Positions 25,611 to 35,200 of a stretch of DNA of 64,000 nucleotides are shown one piece after another. Below the pieces are notes generated by a model. The model saw only the letters and a list, made by a program, of their open reading frames with translations, had not been told where the DNA came from and did no database searches. Source of the stretch: Mesorhizobium sp. B2-7-2 (lineage in GTDB: Bacteria > Pseudomonadota > Alphaproteobacteria > Rhizobiales > Rhizobiaceae). The DNA lies in the NCBI RefSeq assembly GCF_006440775.1, contig NZ_VFTZ01000001.1, positions 310,001 to 374,000 of the forward strand, in the 5' to 3' direction. The translations under genes and the position numbers were made by a program. Numbering within the stretch: position 1 is the stretch's first letter; every line of letters starts with the position of its first letter.

Positions 25611-26955
25611 TGACGATCTCCCGCATGCGCTGGCGTGTCCGGTCGATGCTCTCGTATGTTGCGGATGGCTGGCGCAGGAAGGCGTTGATGGCATCGATCT
25701 TCGCTACCGCCTCGTCCGCCACGGCATCGCTGCCGTTTTCGTAGTCGCCGACGCGCAGGAGCAGTTCGATGTCGGCATAGCGGGCGAGCAGTTCGCGCAA
25801 GCGGCCAGCGTCAGCCCGATGTGCCGGCGGCACGACGGCATCCATCAGCCGGCTTCGGCTGCGCAGGATGTCGATGGCGGGAAAATGGTTGCGTTGCGCA
25901 AGCTCGTTCGACAGGAAGACGTGGCCGTCGAGCAGCGCCTGGATTTCCTCGGCGACCGGATCCAGCGTGCCGTCGCCTTCCACCAGAACGCTGTAGAGGC
26001 CGGTGATGGACCCGACTCGACCGGGTCCCGAGCGCTCGAGCAGACGCGGCAGGACCGCAAACAGCGAAGACGGGAAACCACGACGCGTCGGCGGCTCGCC
26101 CGAGGCCAGACCGATCTCGCGCTGCGCACGCGCAAACCGCGTTATATTGTCCATCGCAAGCAGCACATGCTTGCCCTGATCCCGAAAAAACTCGGCTATG
26201 CTTGTCGCCACATAGGCGGCCTTGACGCGTTCGATGGCGGGCCGGTCGGAAGTCGCGACGACCACGATCGTTCGCTCGCGCCCTTCCGATCCAAGCTGGT
26301 GTTCGAGGAATTCGCGCACCTCGCGCCCGCGCTCGCCAACCAGGGCGACCACCGCGACATCGGCGTCGGTGCCGCTGACGATATCGGAAAGCAAGATGGA
26401 CTTGCCGACGCCTGGCTCGCCGAAAATACCGACGCGCTGCCCGCGTGCGCAGGTGAGCAGCCCGTCGAGAGCGCGGATTCCGAGCTGGATCGGCTCGGAA
26501 ATCAGACTGCGCTCCAGCGGGGATGGCGGGTAGGCATTGACCGGATAGCTGCCGACAATGCTGTCCGGCGAAAGCGGCTTGCCATCCAAAGGCTCGCCGA
26601 ACGCGCTGATCACCCGGCCCAGAAGGCCGGGTCCGATCGGCACCAGCTGGTCCTTGCCGGTCGCAACGACTTCCGTCAGGCTCGAAAGACCGGTCAGATC
26701 GCCAAGCGGAACAAGGACCGCCATCTCATCCATGAGGCCCACGACTTCAGCCTTGGTCGTTCTGCCCGTTCTGGGGTCGACCAGCTCGCATATCTCACCG
26801 ATCCTGGCTTCTTCGACGGTCGCATGAATGACCGTTCCGGTGACCCGCCGCACACGTCCTTTGCGGGGGCGGCTCGAATCGTCGCGAAGGCCAGAACGGA
26901 TATTTGGAATGATGGACGCCAGACGGCTTTCGATATCGATGGCGGGACCTGTCAT
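25597..26955 (-). CDS. sctN: T3SS ATPase SctN
   Basis: The 452-residue hexameric ATPase uncouples and unfolds substrates at the injectisome base. Walker A is GIFGEPGVGKSILLSDI (about residues 175-190). The Walker B region is HVLLAMDNITRFARAQREIGLA, and ALVGERGREVREFLE and GRVGSITGLYSVLVEGDGTLDPVAEE match the SctN/FliI pattern. The length is normal and no key residue is missing. The start overlaps the sctL stop (ATGA) and the end overlaps sctO. Confidence 0.97.
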   Translation of the reverse strand: MTGPAIDIESRLASIIPNIRSGLRDDSSRPRKGRVRRVTGTVIHATVEEARIGEICELVDPRTGRTTKAEVVGLMDEMAVLVPLGDLTGLSSLTEVVATGKDQLVPIGPGLLGRVISAFGEPLDGKPLSPDSIVGSYPVNAYPPSPLERSLISEPIQLGIRALDGLLTCARGQRVGIFGEPGVGKSILLSDIVSGTDADVAVVALVGERGREVREFLEHQLGSEGRERTIVVVATSDRPAIERVKAAYVATSIAEFFRDQGKHVLLAMDNITRFARAQREIGLASGEPPTRRGFPSSLFAVLPRLLERSGPGRVGSITGLYSVLVEGDGTLDPVAEEIQALLDGHVFLSNELAQRNHFPAIDILRSRSRLMDAVVPPAHRADAGRLRELLARYADIELLLRVGDYENGSDAVADEAVAKIDAINAFLRQPSATYESIDRTRQRMREIVNEGA

Positions 26956-27572
26956 GCCGGCGCTCCGGCCCTCGATCGGATTGCGGCGGCGACGGCATCG
27001 AGCTGCGCGTCGATGCTGGCGTCAATGACGGCGATGTCGGTCGAGAGGATGCAGGCTGACGGCGCCAGCGCATCATCCGCATCGATTTCAACCATCATGC
27101 CCAGATCGCTGTGGCGCAAGACCGCGTCCAGTTCCTCGCGGACCCGCTCCACGGAAGCGGGATGGACACGGATTTTCAGATATCTGGCACGGCGAATTTC
27201 GCTCACGGCCTGTCCGGCGGCCCTGGCGACAAGCATTGCGACGTCGAACTCCCCCAGAATTCGCCTGACGATCTCGAGGGCGAGCCCAGTGACTTCGGCT
27301 TCGAGCCCGCGGAGATAGCGATCCACCTTGACTGCCGTTTCGCTTATCAGCCGGCTGGCATCCGCGTCGCCTTGCGCCTTGCCGTCCTCATAACCCTGCG
27401 CGTATTCCGCCGCGTAGGCGCGCCGGGCGGCTTCGCGCATTTGCTGGGCATCACGCCTTGCGGCATCGAGAAATGCATATCCATCCTGCCAGGCCCGCGC
27501 CTCAGCGCCGCGCAGGATGCGCGCATGGGGGCGCCTTGGCACTTCAACGGTCGCGGTGTCCACTTCGGCCAT
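26952..27572 (-). CDS. sctL: T3SS stator protein SctL
   Basis: The ~206-residue protein resembles SctL/FliH and links the ATPase to the sorting platform. It has an N-terminal flexible part, a coiled coil (AWQDGYAFLDAARRDAQQMREAARRAYAAEYAQGYEDGKAQGD) and a C-terminal domain (VTGLALEIVRRILGEFD, KIRVHPASVERVREEL, and ACILSTDIAVIDASIDAQLDAVAAAI, where the last matches the conserved DASI.AQL end). ATG 27572, 4 bp after the sctK stop, was chosen over the longer frame. Confidence 0.9.
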   Translation of the reverse strand: MAEVDTATVEVPRRPHARILRGAEARAWQDGYAFLDAARRDAQQMREAARRAYAAEYAQGYEDGKAQGDADASRLISETAVKVDRYLRGLEAEVTGLALEIVRRILGEFDVAMLVARAAGQAVSEIRRARYLKIRVHPASVERVREELDAVLRHSDLGMMVEIDADDALAPSACILSTDIAVIDASIDAQLDAVAAAIRSRAGAPA

Positions 27573-27576
27573 CACC

Positions 27577-28194
27577 CTAACCCATCGCTCGCCGCACAAT
27601 TGCCGGACCGACCTCGATGAACGGCTTGGCCGTCCGGTCGACGAATTCGTGCGGCATGAGCTTGATGCGGACGCGTGCACCTGTCTCGCCAGGCATCGCC
27701 TGGCACCATCCGCCAAGGCAGCTCAAACCATCGGCATAGACACGACCGCGGATATCCTCAAGCGGCTGCAGCGGCCGTGTTGGGCCGGCCAGATCGCGAT
27801 TGGCAACCGCAAAGGTGCAGAGGTCCGCGCCCAGTGCCGCCTGCAGGGCATCGGCTTCGCGCCCGTCAATGACGGCGGCAAGATTGCCGGACCAGTAGAT
27901 GGCGCCCGAGCGAAGAGCGAGGTCCTCCAATTCCTCGCCCGACGACAAGGCAATCGCCCGATCCACGTCGTCCGACGGTTCATCGGCCGCGCAAGAGAGC
28001 CGGAAGTGCTCGAGCAGAAGCTTCGACAGCCGCTCATGCAGGCGGTGCGACTGCAGCATGCGCTGGCACGCAGATTCGCTGATCGCACCGTCAAAGCACT
28101 CGGCGAGTCGGGCCGCGTCCGCATAGGATGCGAGGCTGGAGATGAATTCCTGCCATTCCGGGCTGGCGGCTTGCTCCGAGCCGGCCCCGGTCAT
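27577..28194 (-). CDS. nolU: T3SS accessory cytoplasmic protein SctK (NolU-like)
   Basis: The 205-residue, cysteine-containing cytoplasmic protein lies between sctJ and sctL. This is the exact position and size of NolU in rhizobial T3SS operons, which corresponds to SctK of the sorting platform. Visible features are a helical N-terminus (FISSLASYADAARLAECF, MLQSHRLHERLSKLLLEHFRLSC) and an alpha/beta C-terminus. Its start overlaps the sctJ stop (ATGA). Assignment relies mainly on position, as this family diverges fast. Confidence 0.78.
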   Translation of the reverse strand: MTGAGSEQAASPEWQEFISSLASYADAARLAECFDGAISESACQRMLQSHRLHERLSKLLLEHFRLSCAADEPSDDVDRAIALSSGEELEDLALRSGAIYWSGNLAAVIDGREADALQAALGADLCTFAVANRDLAGPTRPLQPLEDIRGRVYADGLSCLGGWCQAMPGETGARVRIKLMPHEFVDRTAKPFIEVGPAIVRRAMG

Positions 28195-29027
28195 ACCTTC
28201 CTCGCGGGGATTGCGGAAGCTTCGAGGGCGTAGACATTAGGCCGTCGGTACCACTGCAGGTACGCCAGCCGCGCGGCCAGCGCGAGTATCGCGGCCGCCA
28301 TGCCGTAGAACAGCCACATCGCCGCCGCCACGCTGTCTGGGTGCAGCCACAGACCAAGGAAGGTTATGAACCCTGGCTCGGATTCCTGCTCCGGGGTGGT
28401 CGCGGCGACCGGAATGAGCGTGACGGAGACATTGTCGTAGGTCAGTCCGGCGATTCCCTTGGCCACCAGCATCTTGACCTGCGGGATCAGCTCGTTCATC
28501 GGCACGGATGCGCGATGCCTGATGAATACCGACGCGGACGACGGCACCAACTGCTGCCTCAGCGGATCATTCTCGGGCAGGACAAGGTGAACCCGCGCGG
28601 AAAGCACGCCATCGATTTCGGAGATTGTCTGCGAGAGTTCCTGGCTCAGGCCATAGATCATCGTTGCCCGCTCTTCCACCGGCGAGGATACGAGCCCGCC
28701 TCTCTTGAAGACGTCGCCGAGGGTCTGGAATTCCTGTTTGGGCAGGCCGCTTTCGTCGAGAAGGGCCATCGCCTCGGCAAAGCGGCCCTTCTGCACCGAA
28801 ACAGTCATCTTGCCGTCCTTGCCGGCCTCGCGCTGGGCCGGAATCCCATGACGCATCAGCGTGGCCACGATTTCGTTGGCCTGCCGCTGATCGAGATTGG
28901 AATAGAGCTCCACCGAACAGGCCTGGAGCATCAGCATCCCGGCGATGACAAGCGCCACGCGGCACCCTGCGGCACATTGATTGAACAGCGCCGACCGCCG
29001 CAACTGGAACAATTCGGGCACGAGCAC
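28191..29027 (-). CDS. sctJ: T3SS inner-membrane ring lipoprotein SctJ
   Basis: The 278-residue protein has a lipoprotein signal (VALVIAGMLMLQAC, lipobox LQAC) and the SctJ/FliF ring-building domains (ELYSNLDQRQANEIVATLMRHGIPAQRE, LSQELSQTISEIDGVLSARVHLVLPENDP, ASVFIRHR, IPQVKMLVAKGIAGLTYDNVSVTLIP). A C-terminal membrane helix (AAMWLFYGMAAAILALAARLAYLQWY) follows. It forms the inner-membrane ring with SctD. It is encoded 10 bp after the NolB-like gene. Confidence 0.95.
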   Translation of the reverse strand: MLVPELFQLRRSALFNQCAAGCRVALVIAGMLMLQACSVELYSNLDQRQANEIVATLMRHGIPAQREAGKDGKMTVSVQKGRFAEAMALLDESGLPKQEFQTLGDVFKRGGLVSSPVEERATMIYGLSQELSQTISEIDGVLSARVHLVLPENDPLRQQLVPSSASVFIRHRASVPMNELIPQVKMLVAKGIAGLTYDNVSVTLIPVAATTPEQESEPGFITFLGLWLHPDSVAAAMWLFYGMAAAILALAARLAYLQWYRRPNVYALEASAIPARKV

Positions 29028-29037
29028 TCCGCGGCGC

Positions 29038-29658
29038 CTACTGTTGCTTGATCAGCGTGCTGGTGGACGACGTCACGGCCTTCACGCTGCTGGTCACGAC
29101 TTCCAGATTGGCTGCTGCCCACATCACTGAAATGGATCGCTCGAGCAGTTGCTGGGCATTCTTTGCCGGCGCATTTTCGGCTTCCTTGCCTAACGGGGCG
29201 GCATCCTGGGTGGCGGCTGTTTCCGCCGGCGCCGGGGTGTTTGCCTTGCCAAGGGCCTTTTGGACCTGCTGCATGGTTCCTTCCAGCGACTGGACAGCGG
29301 AACCGAACAGGGCCGAGGGGTCCGTGGCCGCGCCCCCTCCGGTCTTCTCCACCTCGGCCAGATAGTCGAAGAGTTTGCGCTCGACGATCGGCTCCGCCCG
29401 CTCCGATCTCGAAGATTGACCCGCCATTGCCGGATTGGCTCCGGACGATGGCTGGGCCACCTGTCGGCCTGCGCCGGTGGCGACATCGCCGCGCTCGGGC
29501 GCGTTGGGTTTTGCCGCATCGTGCTTTTCGTGCTTGGCGTCCACCATCGGGCTGCCCGGCTGCGCGGCCGCGCCGACGGTGATCTGCTGTTGCGAGCCTA
29601 TGCCGGTGGTCAAGCTTGCCAGCGAGGCCTCCAAGGCTCCAATCGGCGCGATCTGCAT
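29038..29658 (-). CDS. nolB: T3SS inner rod protein SctI (NolB-like)
   Basis: The 206-residue protein has an Ala/Pro/Gln-rich N-terminus. Its C-terminal helix LERSISVMWAAANLEVVTSSVKAVTSSTSTLIKQQ has the typical SctI inner-rod pattern (amphipathic, ending in a Lys/Gln tail). The gene order C1-nolB-J-nolU is the classic rhizobial one. The product is probably secreted early and forms the rod joining export gate and needle. The middle region is low-complexity, as in other NolB proteins. Confidence 0.85.
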   Translation of the reverse strand: MQIAPIGALEASLASLTTGIGSQQQITVGAAAQPGSPMVDAKHEKHDAAKPNAPERGDVATGAGRQVAQPSSGANPAMAGQSSRSERAEPIVERKLFDYLAEVEKTGGGAATDPSALFGSAVQSLEGTMQQVQKALGKANTPAPAETAATQDAAPLGKEAENAPAKNAQQLLERSISVMWAAANLEVVTSSVKAVTSSTSTLIKQQ

Positions 29659-29669
29659 GAACCTGCCTC

Positions 29670-30314
29670 CTATTCCTTCGTCGGTTTTCCGGAGGGAACG
29701 CTTTGCGCCTCCGCCTGCCTTCCGCGAAAAACGCGGACCGAGACGACGTTGCCGGGCTCCTGTTTGTTGCCCTGCGCGGCCGGAACTCCGAGTGTCTTCC
29801 TGATGAGTTCGATGTAAGACGGCGGCCCCGATACCGAGACGACGTCGTCCTGCCTGGACACCTTGATCGGAAACTTCGGATCGATGACGCCCAGCCGCGA
29901 AAGTCGATCTTGCGCGCCGGCGGCCGTGTTGGCATCGAGCGGAATCAGCTCGGTCTGGACCTCAGCTTCGGTGGCGACATTCATGACGATACCGTCGAAA
30001 TGCCAGACCAGACCGTATCGATTGCAAATCTCTTCCAGAAATTCGCGCGCCGTTCCAACTGGCATACCGGCGCTCAACCGTCCTTTAACGAGCTTGCTGA
30101 CGCGCATCGGCACCCGCATGTTGCGGCCAAGCTCGGCGAGCGCATCCGTCACCGACTGGTCGATGGTGATGTATTTGTAGGGACCCGCGGGCCAGCGTGG
30201 CTCGGCGGCATTCGCCTGCGAAGCAGCAAGCGTGAACAGCAGGATCACACCAGCCATGAAGGCAGCGTTGGCTCCCGACAATCGGTCCACGAGGCAGGTA
30301 CCGCGTCCCGTCAA
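29670..30314 (-). CDS. rhcC1: T3SS secretin N-terminal part, RhcC1-type SctC
   Basis: The 214-residue exported protein has a signal peptide (FMAGVILLFTLAASQANA) and secretin N0/N1-like domains: YKYITIDQSVTDALAELGRNMRVPMRVS, GRLSAGMPVGTAREFLEEICNRYGLVWHFDG, and DDVVSVSGPPSYIELIRKTL. The pore-forming part is absent and is encoded separately (47268), the split typical of rhizobial T3SSs. It is the first gene of the minus-strand T3SS operon. The start is TTG 30314 or ATG 30257; the longer version supplies the basic n-region of the signal. A conserved dyad is centred 119 bp upstream. Confidence 0.88.
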   Translation of the reverse strand: MTGRGTCLVDRLSGANAAFMAGVILLFTLAASQANAAEPRWPAGPYKYITIDQSVTDALAELGRNMRVPMRVSKLVKGRLSAGMPVGTAREFLEEICNRYGLVWHFDGIVMNVATEAEVQTELIPLDANTAAGAQDRLSRLGVIDPKFPIKVSRQDDVVSVSGPPSYIELIRKTLGVPAAQGNKQEPGNVVSVRVFRGRQAEAQSVPSGKPTKE

Positions 30315-30415
30315 AATTGGTCCTATCGCGGACGCACGGAACGCAAGCCCGCATCGCCCGTCTCATGGTTACCCGCCAAGCTCACCCTAGCGCGTGCGTC
30401 GCTCAAATGGAAGTC

Positions 30416-30450
30416 CAATTGGATTGAACTCGCGTATTTGGTTCCAAATG
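30416..30450. promoter_or_regulatory. 35-bp dyad operator CAnTTGGA-N19-TCCAAnTG (copy 1)
   Basis: CAATTGGA (30416-30423) and TCCAAATG (30443-30450) are exact inverted repeats around 19 bp. The same dyad with the same spacing occurs at 42849-42883. On the appropriate strands, similarity between the two sites extends over about 47 bp, including flanks AAGTCCA and TGTTGCG. The centre (30433) is 119 bp from the sctC1 start and about 117 bp from the likely start of the L,D-transpeptidase gene, so it may serve both directions. The cognate factor is probably the RpiR protein encoded next to copy 2. Confidence 0.7.
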
Positions 30451-30549
30451 TTGCGATCAGCGAGCAAAGCGATATGGTGCGGCTGGAATCGGGCAGCGAA
30501 GGCTCGCGGTCGCCGGTTTTGTTGCTCGAATTTGAAGGGATCAGCCCCG

Positions 30550-31272
30550 GTGGCGGCATGCAAGAACCTGCTCTTGAGCTTGAATGCTCCGGCCGGCATT
30601 GCTTGGCAATGGCCCCTGACCGGGTCGAGGCTCGGCAAGGGCTTGGGTGAATCGGTTCTGGTCGCTGCCACGTTGACTGCCACGATGGCGCCAGCGCATG
30701 GTCAATCGAACAGCGGCTACGACCCGCGAAGCTGGAGCTACGATCAAGCCCGAAATGTGCTGGTCTCGCCATCCGCTCCCGGCCAGGTCGCGGATGGCGA
30801 AACGCGGCCGGCGTGGTCGCCAATCGCGAGGGAGATCGTCGATTTCGGTGAGACGCAACCGAAGGGATCAATCGTGATCAACACCAGGGAGCGGCGCCTC
30901 TATTACATACTAGGAGACGGCAAGGCGCTGCGATATGCGGTCGGTGTCGGCAAGGAGGGTCTGGAATGGTCCGGTCGCGACACGATTTCGAACAAGAAGG
31001 ACTGGCCGGATTGGCGGCCGCCGGCCGAAATGCGGTCCAGGGAAGCATCGAAGGGCCGCTTGCTGCCGGCACACGTCGCGGGAGGGCCGAACAACCCGCT
31101 GGGCGCACGCGCGCTCTATATCGGCAACACGCTTTATCGTGTTCATGGCACAAATCAGCCATGGACTGTCGGCCACGCCAACTCCTCCGGTTGCATTCGA
31201 ATGACCAATGAAGACGTTATTGACCTATATGACCGAGTGAAGATCGGCGCCCAGATTATTGTCCGGCATTGA
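30550..31272 (+). CDS. L,D-transpeptidase (YkuD domain)
   Basis: The ~240-residue protein has a hydrophobic export segment (ESVLVAATLTATMAPAHGQ) and a YkuD catalytic domain running from IVINTRERRLYYILGDGKALRYAVGVGKEG to the active-site motif RVHGTNQPWTVGHANSSGCIRMTN (His, Ser, Cys, Arg present). Such enzymes crosslink peptidoglycan or attach proteins to it in the periplasm. The frame is open from 30394, but that start lies inside the conserved dyad. GTG 30550 behind GAAGGG is preferred, with ATG 30448 as an alternative. It is divergent from the sctC1 operon and sits 3 bp before a LysR gene. Its place in the T3SS island suggests wall remodelling for injectisome assembly, which is inference. 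Confidence 0.88.
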   Translation: MAACKNLLLSLNAPAGIAWQWPLTGSRLGKGLGESVLVAATLTATMAPAHGQSNSGYDPRSWSYDQARNVLVSPSAPGQVADGETRPAWSPIAREIVDFGETQPKGSIVINTRERRLYYILGDGKALRYAVGVGKEGLEWSGRDTISNKKDWPDWRPPAEMRSREASKGRLLPAHVAGGPNNPLGARALYIGNTLYRVHGTNQPWTVGHANSSGCIRMTNEDVIDLYDRVKIGAQIIVRH

Positions 31273-31275
31273 ACC

Positions 31276-32202
31276 GTGATCCCTTTCAACATCAAGCAGC
31301 TCGAAACCTTCCTCCTGGTGGCGACTTTCGGAAGCTTCCGAAAGGCCGCGGAACGCTTGAACACGACGCAGCCGGCGGTATCGACGCGCATTGCCAGTCT
31401 GGAAGAAGCGCTCGGCGCCAAGCTGTTCGAAAGGCAGAGCAGCACCGTGAGGCTGACCGCCGAGGGCCAGCGGCTGCTGCCGCCGGCGCAGCGGGTCTTG
31501 CGTGTCGCCGAACAGCTGCAATTGGCGGCAAACTCCCTTTCAGAGACCGCGGGAGTGCTCAGGCTCGGGGTTGCGGAGACCATCGTGCACACCTGGCTTC
31601 CCGATTTCCTCAAGGAATTGCAGGCCAACTATCCGCTTGTCGACACTGATATCGTCGTTGACACGACGACGACGCTTCGCAATGAGCTCATGTCCCACCG
31701 GCTTGATCTTGCAGTGCTGATGGGCCCCATTCAGGAATACAGCATCGAGAATATGGAACTGCCCTCCTTTCCGCTCGTATGGGTTTGTTCACCGTCGTTG
31801 AAATTGCCCAATCGAGGCAAGCTGACGCTGAGCGACCTGATGCGATTTCCGATCATCAGCTATGCGCGCACGACGAGACCCTACAGTGAACTTTACCGCA
31901 AGCTGACCGGCGAGCTTGAAGCGACGCCGCGTATCTTTCCGGCCAATTCGCTGGCCGCCTCCGTCACGATGACGCTGAACGGGATCGGTATCGCCTCCCT
32001 CCCCAGGGAAGTCGTTCAGGATCATACTGCCAGCGGCTCGCTACGCATCGTCGATTGCGAATGGCATCCCTCCGACCTGCGGTTCACCGCCTCGTACTCC
32101 TCCGAACCGTCCAATCCGATAGCGGAGCGGGCGGCAAAGCTGGCCGGCTGCATCGCACATGCGTTCGCCGCAAGAATCGGCAAGGCGCAACCTGACGATT
32201 AG
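31276..32202 (+). CDS. LysR family transcriptional regulator (T3SS island)
   Basis: The 308-residue protein has the LysR HTH (FNIKQLETFLLVATFGSFRKAAERLNTTQPAVSTRIASLEEALGAKLFERQSS) and a ligand-binding domain (LRLGVAETIVHTWLPDFLKELQANYPLVDTDI, LDLAVLMGPI). It starts with GTG 31276, 3 bp after the L,D-transpeptidase stop, and is probably co-transcribed with it. It is convergent with the giant LysM gene, with only a 12-bp gap. As one of two local regulators it is a candidate controller of the T3SS. The ligand is unknown. Confidence 0.92.
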   Translation: MIPFNIKQLETFLLVATFGSFRKAAERLNTTQPAVSTRIASLEEALGAKLFERQSSTVRLTAEGQRLLPPAQRVLRVAEQLQLAANSLSETAGVLRLGVAETIVHTWLPDFLKELQANYPLVDTDIVVDTTTTLRNELMSHRLDLAVLMGPIQEYSIENMELPSFPLVWVCSPSLKLPNRGKLTLSDLMRFPIISYARTTRPYSELYRKLTGELEATPRIFPANSLAASVTMTLNGIGIASLPREVVQDHTASGSLRIVDCEWHPSDLRFTASYSSEPSNPIAERAAKLAGCIAHAFAARIGKAQPDD

Positions 32203-32214
32203 ACCCGCGCCGTC

Positions 32215-35200
32215 TCAGCCGACCGCCGCAATCGGCAGGTAGATGCGGTCGCCGGAGAAAATCAAATCCGGGCTTAGAATATGATCCATGTTCAGCACCA
32301 CCGTATCGGCAACATCGGCTGAATGCGCCCTGGCGATCAAGCGGATGCTGTCGCCGTTCCTGACCTCGACCCACTGATAGCCGTCCTTCTCCAGTGTCGG
32401 GTTCGTGCGGCCCTGCGGATTGCTGCTGCCTTCGGGATGAACCTCGACATAGTCGCCGGAAGCCCAGCCGCTGTGCGTTTTGCCATCCGGTCCGAAACCT
32501 TCGACGGGTATCCAGGCCTTTCCCGACGGGTCGGTCGAAGGCTTCGCGGTCTGTTCGACGAATGAGCCGGGTCGCAGAACCGTCACCACGGCGGCGTCGT
32601 CCTCGGGCTGGCTTCGCAAATTCAGGCCATCGTCCGCCGACACCACGAGTTGCGGGAAATGTTCGGGCGGGGTCTTCGGTCCGTCTGGAACATCCGGGTG
32701 ATCGTCGGGCTGCTGGGAGGACGCATCGCCATCCGGCTTATTCGGATCGGGCGGGGCGACCGTCTTGGGGTTCCAAGGTTGGGCGAGCAGCGAGTCCAGT
32801 GAGAAGAGAAGCATTCCGATGCCGAAAGTGACGCCCAGGGTCCAGCGATCCCATGCAGCCCATTTCTTCTCGGATTTCGCAGCGGCCGCGATATCGCCAT
32901 CGGTTCGCGGCACCGAACGGCGGTTCATCCGGTCCGTCCTTATCGCCGACGCCCAGAACTCCGCGCAGCCGAACGTGAACATAGAGCCGGCGACCGTGGC
33001 GATCGGCGCCGGCCAGGAATGCAGCGTGTAGACGGCGCAGCCGAGCACATAACCAGGGCCAGCCAGATGCTCGGCCAGGTTCCGGATCACCGGCCTGCCG
33101 GTGAACGATTGCAGCATCGACTTCGTGCCATAGACGACATTGCCGAGCGAGAACGTGCTGTTGACGAGAAGGTCCTTGCCCTGGATCATTCCGGTCGCCG
33201 CGCCTGGCGCCGCGGCGATGAACGTGGCGCCGCCGAGCGCATTGAGGAACCGCCCGAACGGCTTATGGCTTGCCGTCGCATTGGGAAAAATCGCCTGCGT
33301 GCCGAACACGAAGCCCCGCACGCCAAACGCAACCGCTCCGGCGGTGGCGGTCCAGGTCGGTGGCAACGAACTCCACAGCACGTAGGATGTGGTCGACATG
33401 CCGCCAAAGGTGGCGAGAGCCTGCGCGTTTTCGCGCATCCTTGCATTACTCAGCGCCAGATCGACGCCGGCGGCCTGGTCCGGCGTCACCGTTTTTTTGT
33501 GGGTCGCCCGGAAGGTGGTCAGTTGTAGCACGGAGAGGCCATTCGTTTGATCCCCGCTCATCCACCCGAACTGCTCGGGCGTGAATTTTCGGAACTGGCC
33601 GGGGCTCGATTCCTCGAACTGTTTTGGCGTCACCGCTTCGATCTGCGGCTGGGTCAGAGCCTCGGTGTGGTGGATCGTGAAGGCGCCCCACTGATCGCGG
33701 GTCAACTGGGGGATCTGCCTCTCGGTCAGCCACGGCACCTGCCTGGGATCGAGCTTCGCCATGTCCACGGAGCCGATCATGGTTTCGGGGATAGCTGGAA
33801 TCTGGCGCTCGGTGAAGTTGGTCAGCAAGCCGGTCTCGCCCAGGTCCTTGAACTGCTGCGACGTGAATTTGGAGACCTGGCCGGGCTTGAGCCACGGAAC
33901 CTGGCGCGCTTCCAATGTCGACGCGTCGAGGAGCCCTATTTTGTCTCCTTTCACCGCCTGTACCTGCGGTTTCGTCAGGTGGCGCGTCAGACCGGCTTTG
34001 CCGAATTCGGAGAACTGCTGGTCGGTCAGGTTGCGGATATGGCCCTCGGTGAGCCAGGGAATCTGCTTCTCGCCGAGGCCCGCTATGTCGACAAAGCCAA
34101 TCTTTGCCTTGGGGATACCGCGCAGTTGGCCCTTGGTCAGATAGGGCAGCAGGCCGGCCCGATCCATATCGCGGAACTGCTGCTCGGTCAGCTCGGCCGC
34201 CTGCTCGCGCTTAAGCCACGGAACCTGGTTCGGCTGGAAATCGGCCATGACGAGATCCGGCACCTGATCGAGCGGGGTCGCCCTGACGTCATCTCGCGTG
34301 AGCGGTCCATTGTTCGAAGCCTTGTTTGCCGGCGCAGGACGGCCAGTTTCGCCGGCGGGACCGGAACCAGAAGAGGTATAATCGTCGTACACGCCGTCGG
34401 CGTACCGGCTGTAAAAATCCACGTAGGTTCCGTCCGCAGTGCTTGGCTCCTTGTCACCGAATAGCGCCCCCATCTCGTCAACGGCTTGTGTTCGATCAAT
34501 CTCGCCAACCTTGTAACGAGCGAAGACATCGGCTTGGGCGGAATTCCAGTCGGCGCCGAGGATGGCTGCCGGCTTGCCGCCGTTGGCTGCAAGCTCGTCG
34601 GCAACAGCGTACTGAACAAATCCTGCTTCGCCCTCGACGTTCAGATAGGCGGAGACAACCGCATCCCTGTAGGCCTGCCGATCCGGGAAATCCCCAGGAT
34701 GGAGATCGATTGGAGCGTCACCGACGTGCGACAATTCGTGGCCGAGCAGGTCGACGAACTCCGCAAGAACGGTGTCGCCGTCCGCGTCGTCAGAGCGGAA
34801 TGTCTCGGCGTCGACAAAAACGACCTCCACGTCGCCGACATACTGCGACCCGGTCGCGGTCAGGTCGTCGCCTGACTGGGCGTCGGAAATCCTGAGATCG
34901 TGCCGCGCGGGATTTACGATGCGCACCTCTTTCGCGTGAGCGTCGCGCAAGAGCTCCATCAATGTCGGAGACCGGCTGATCTGATCGATGAGATTGGTTT
35001 TGGTGACCTCCGGCATGCCGAGGCTCTGAGGGAGCATGTCATCGAGCAGGCTTGCCGCCTCTTGGCGGTTGGCCGCGATTTCGTCCTGCGCAAGCGGCTT
35101 GGTGGATGATGGATCTTTTGACCCATCCGCCGCAAATCCTGGTCCTTTCGGCGCTGGCCTGGGCGCAGCCCGAATGCCGTCCCCACCGGCCTCGGGTGGC

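Noticed and set aside
25513..27318. 601-residue plus-strand frame over sctN/sctL/sctO
   Set aside because: Antisense to well-supported T3SS genes and lacks any family pattern.
30394..30549. Upstream start (GTG 30394) of the L,D-transpeptidase
   Set aside because: It would place the coding start over the conserved dyad and add residues with no export signal or family similarity; GTG 30550 has a better ribosome-binding site.
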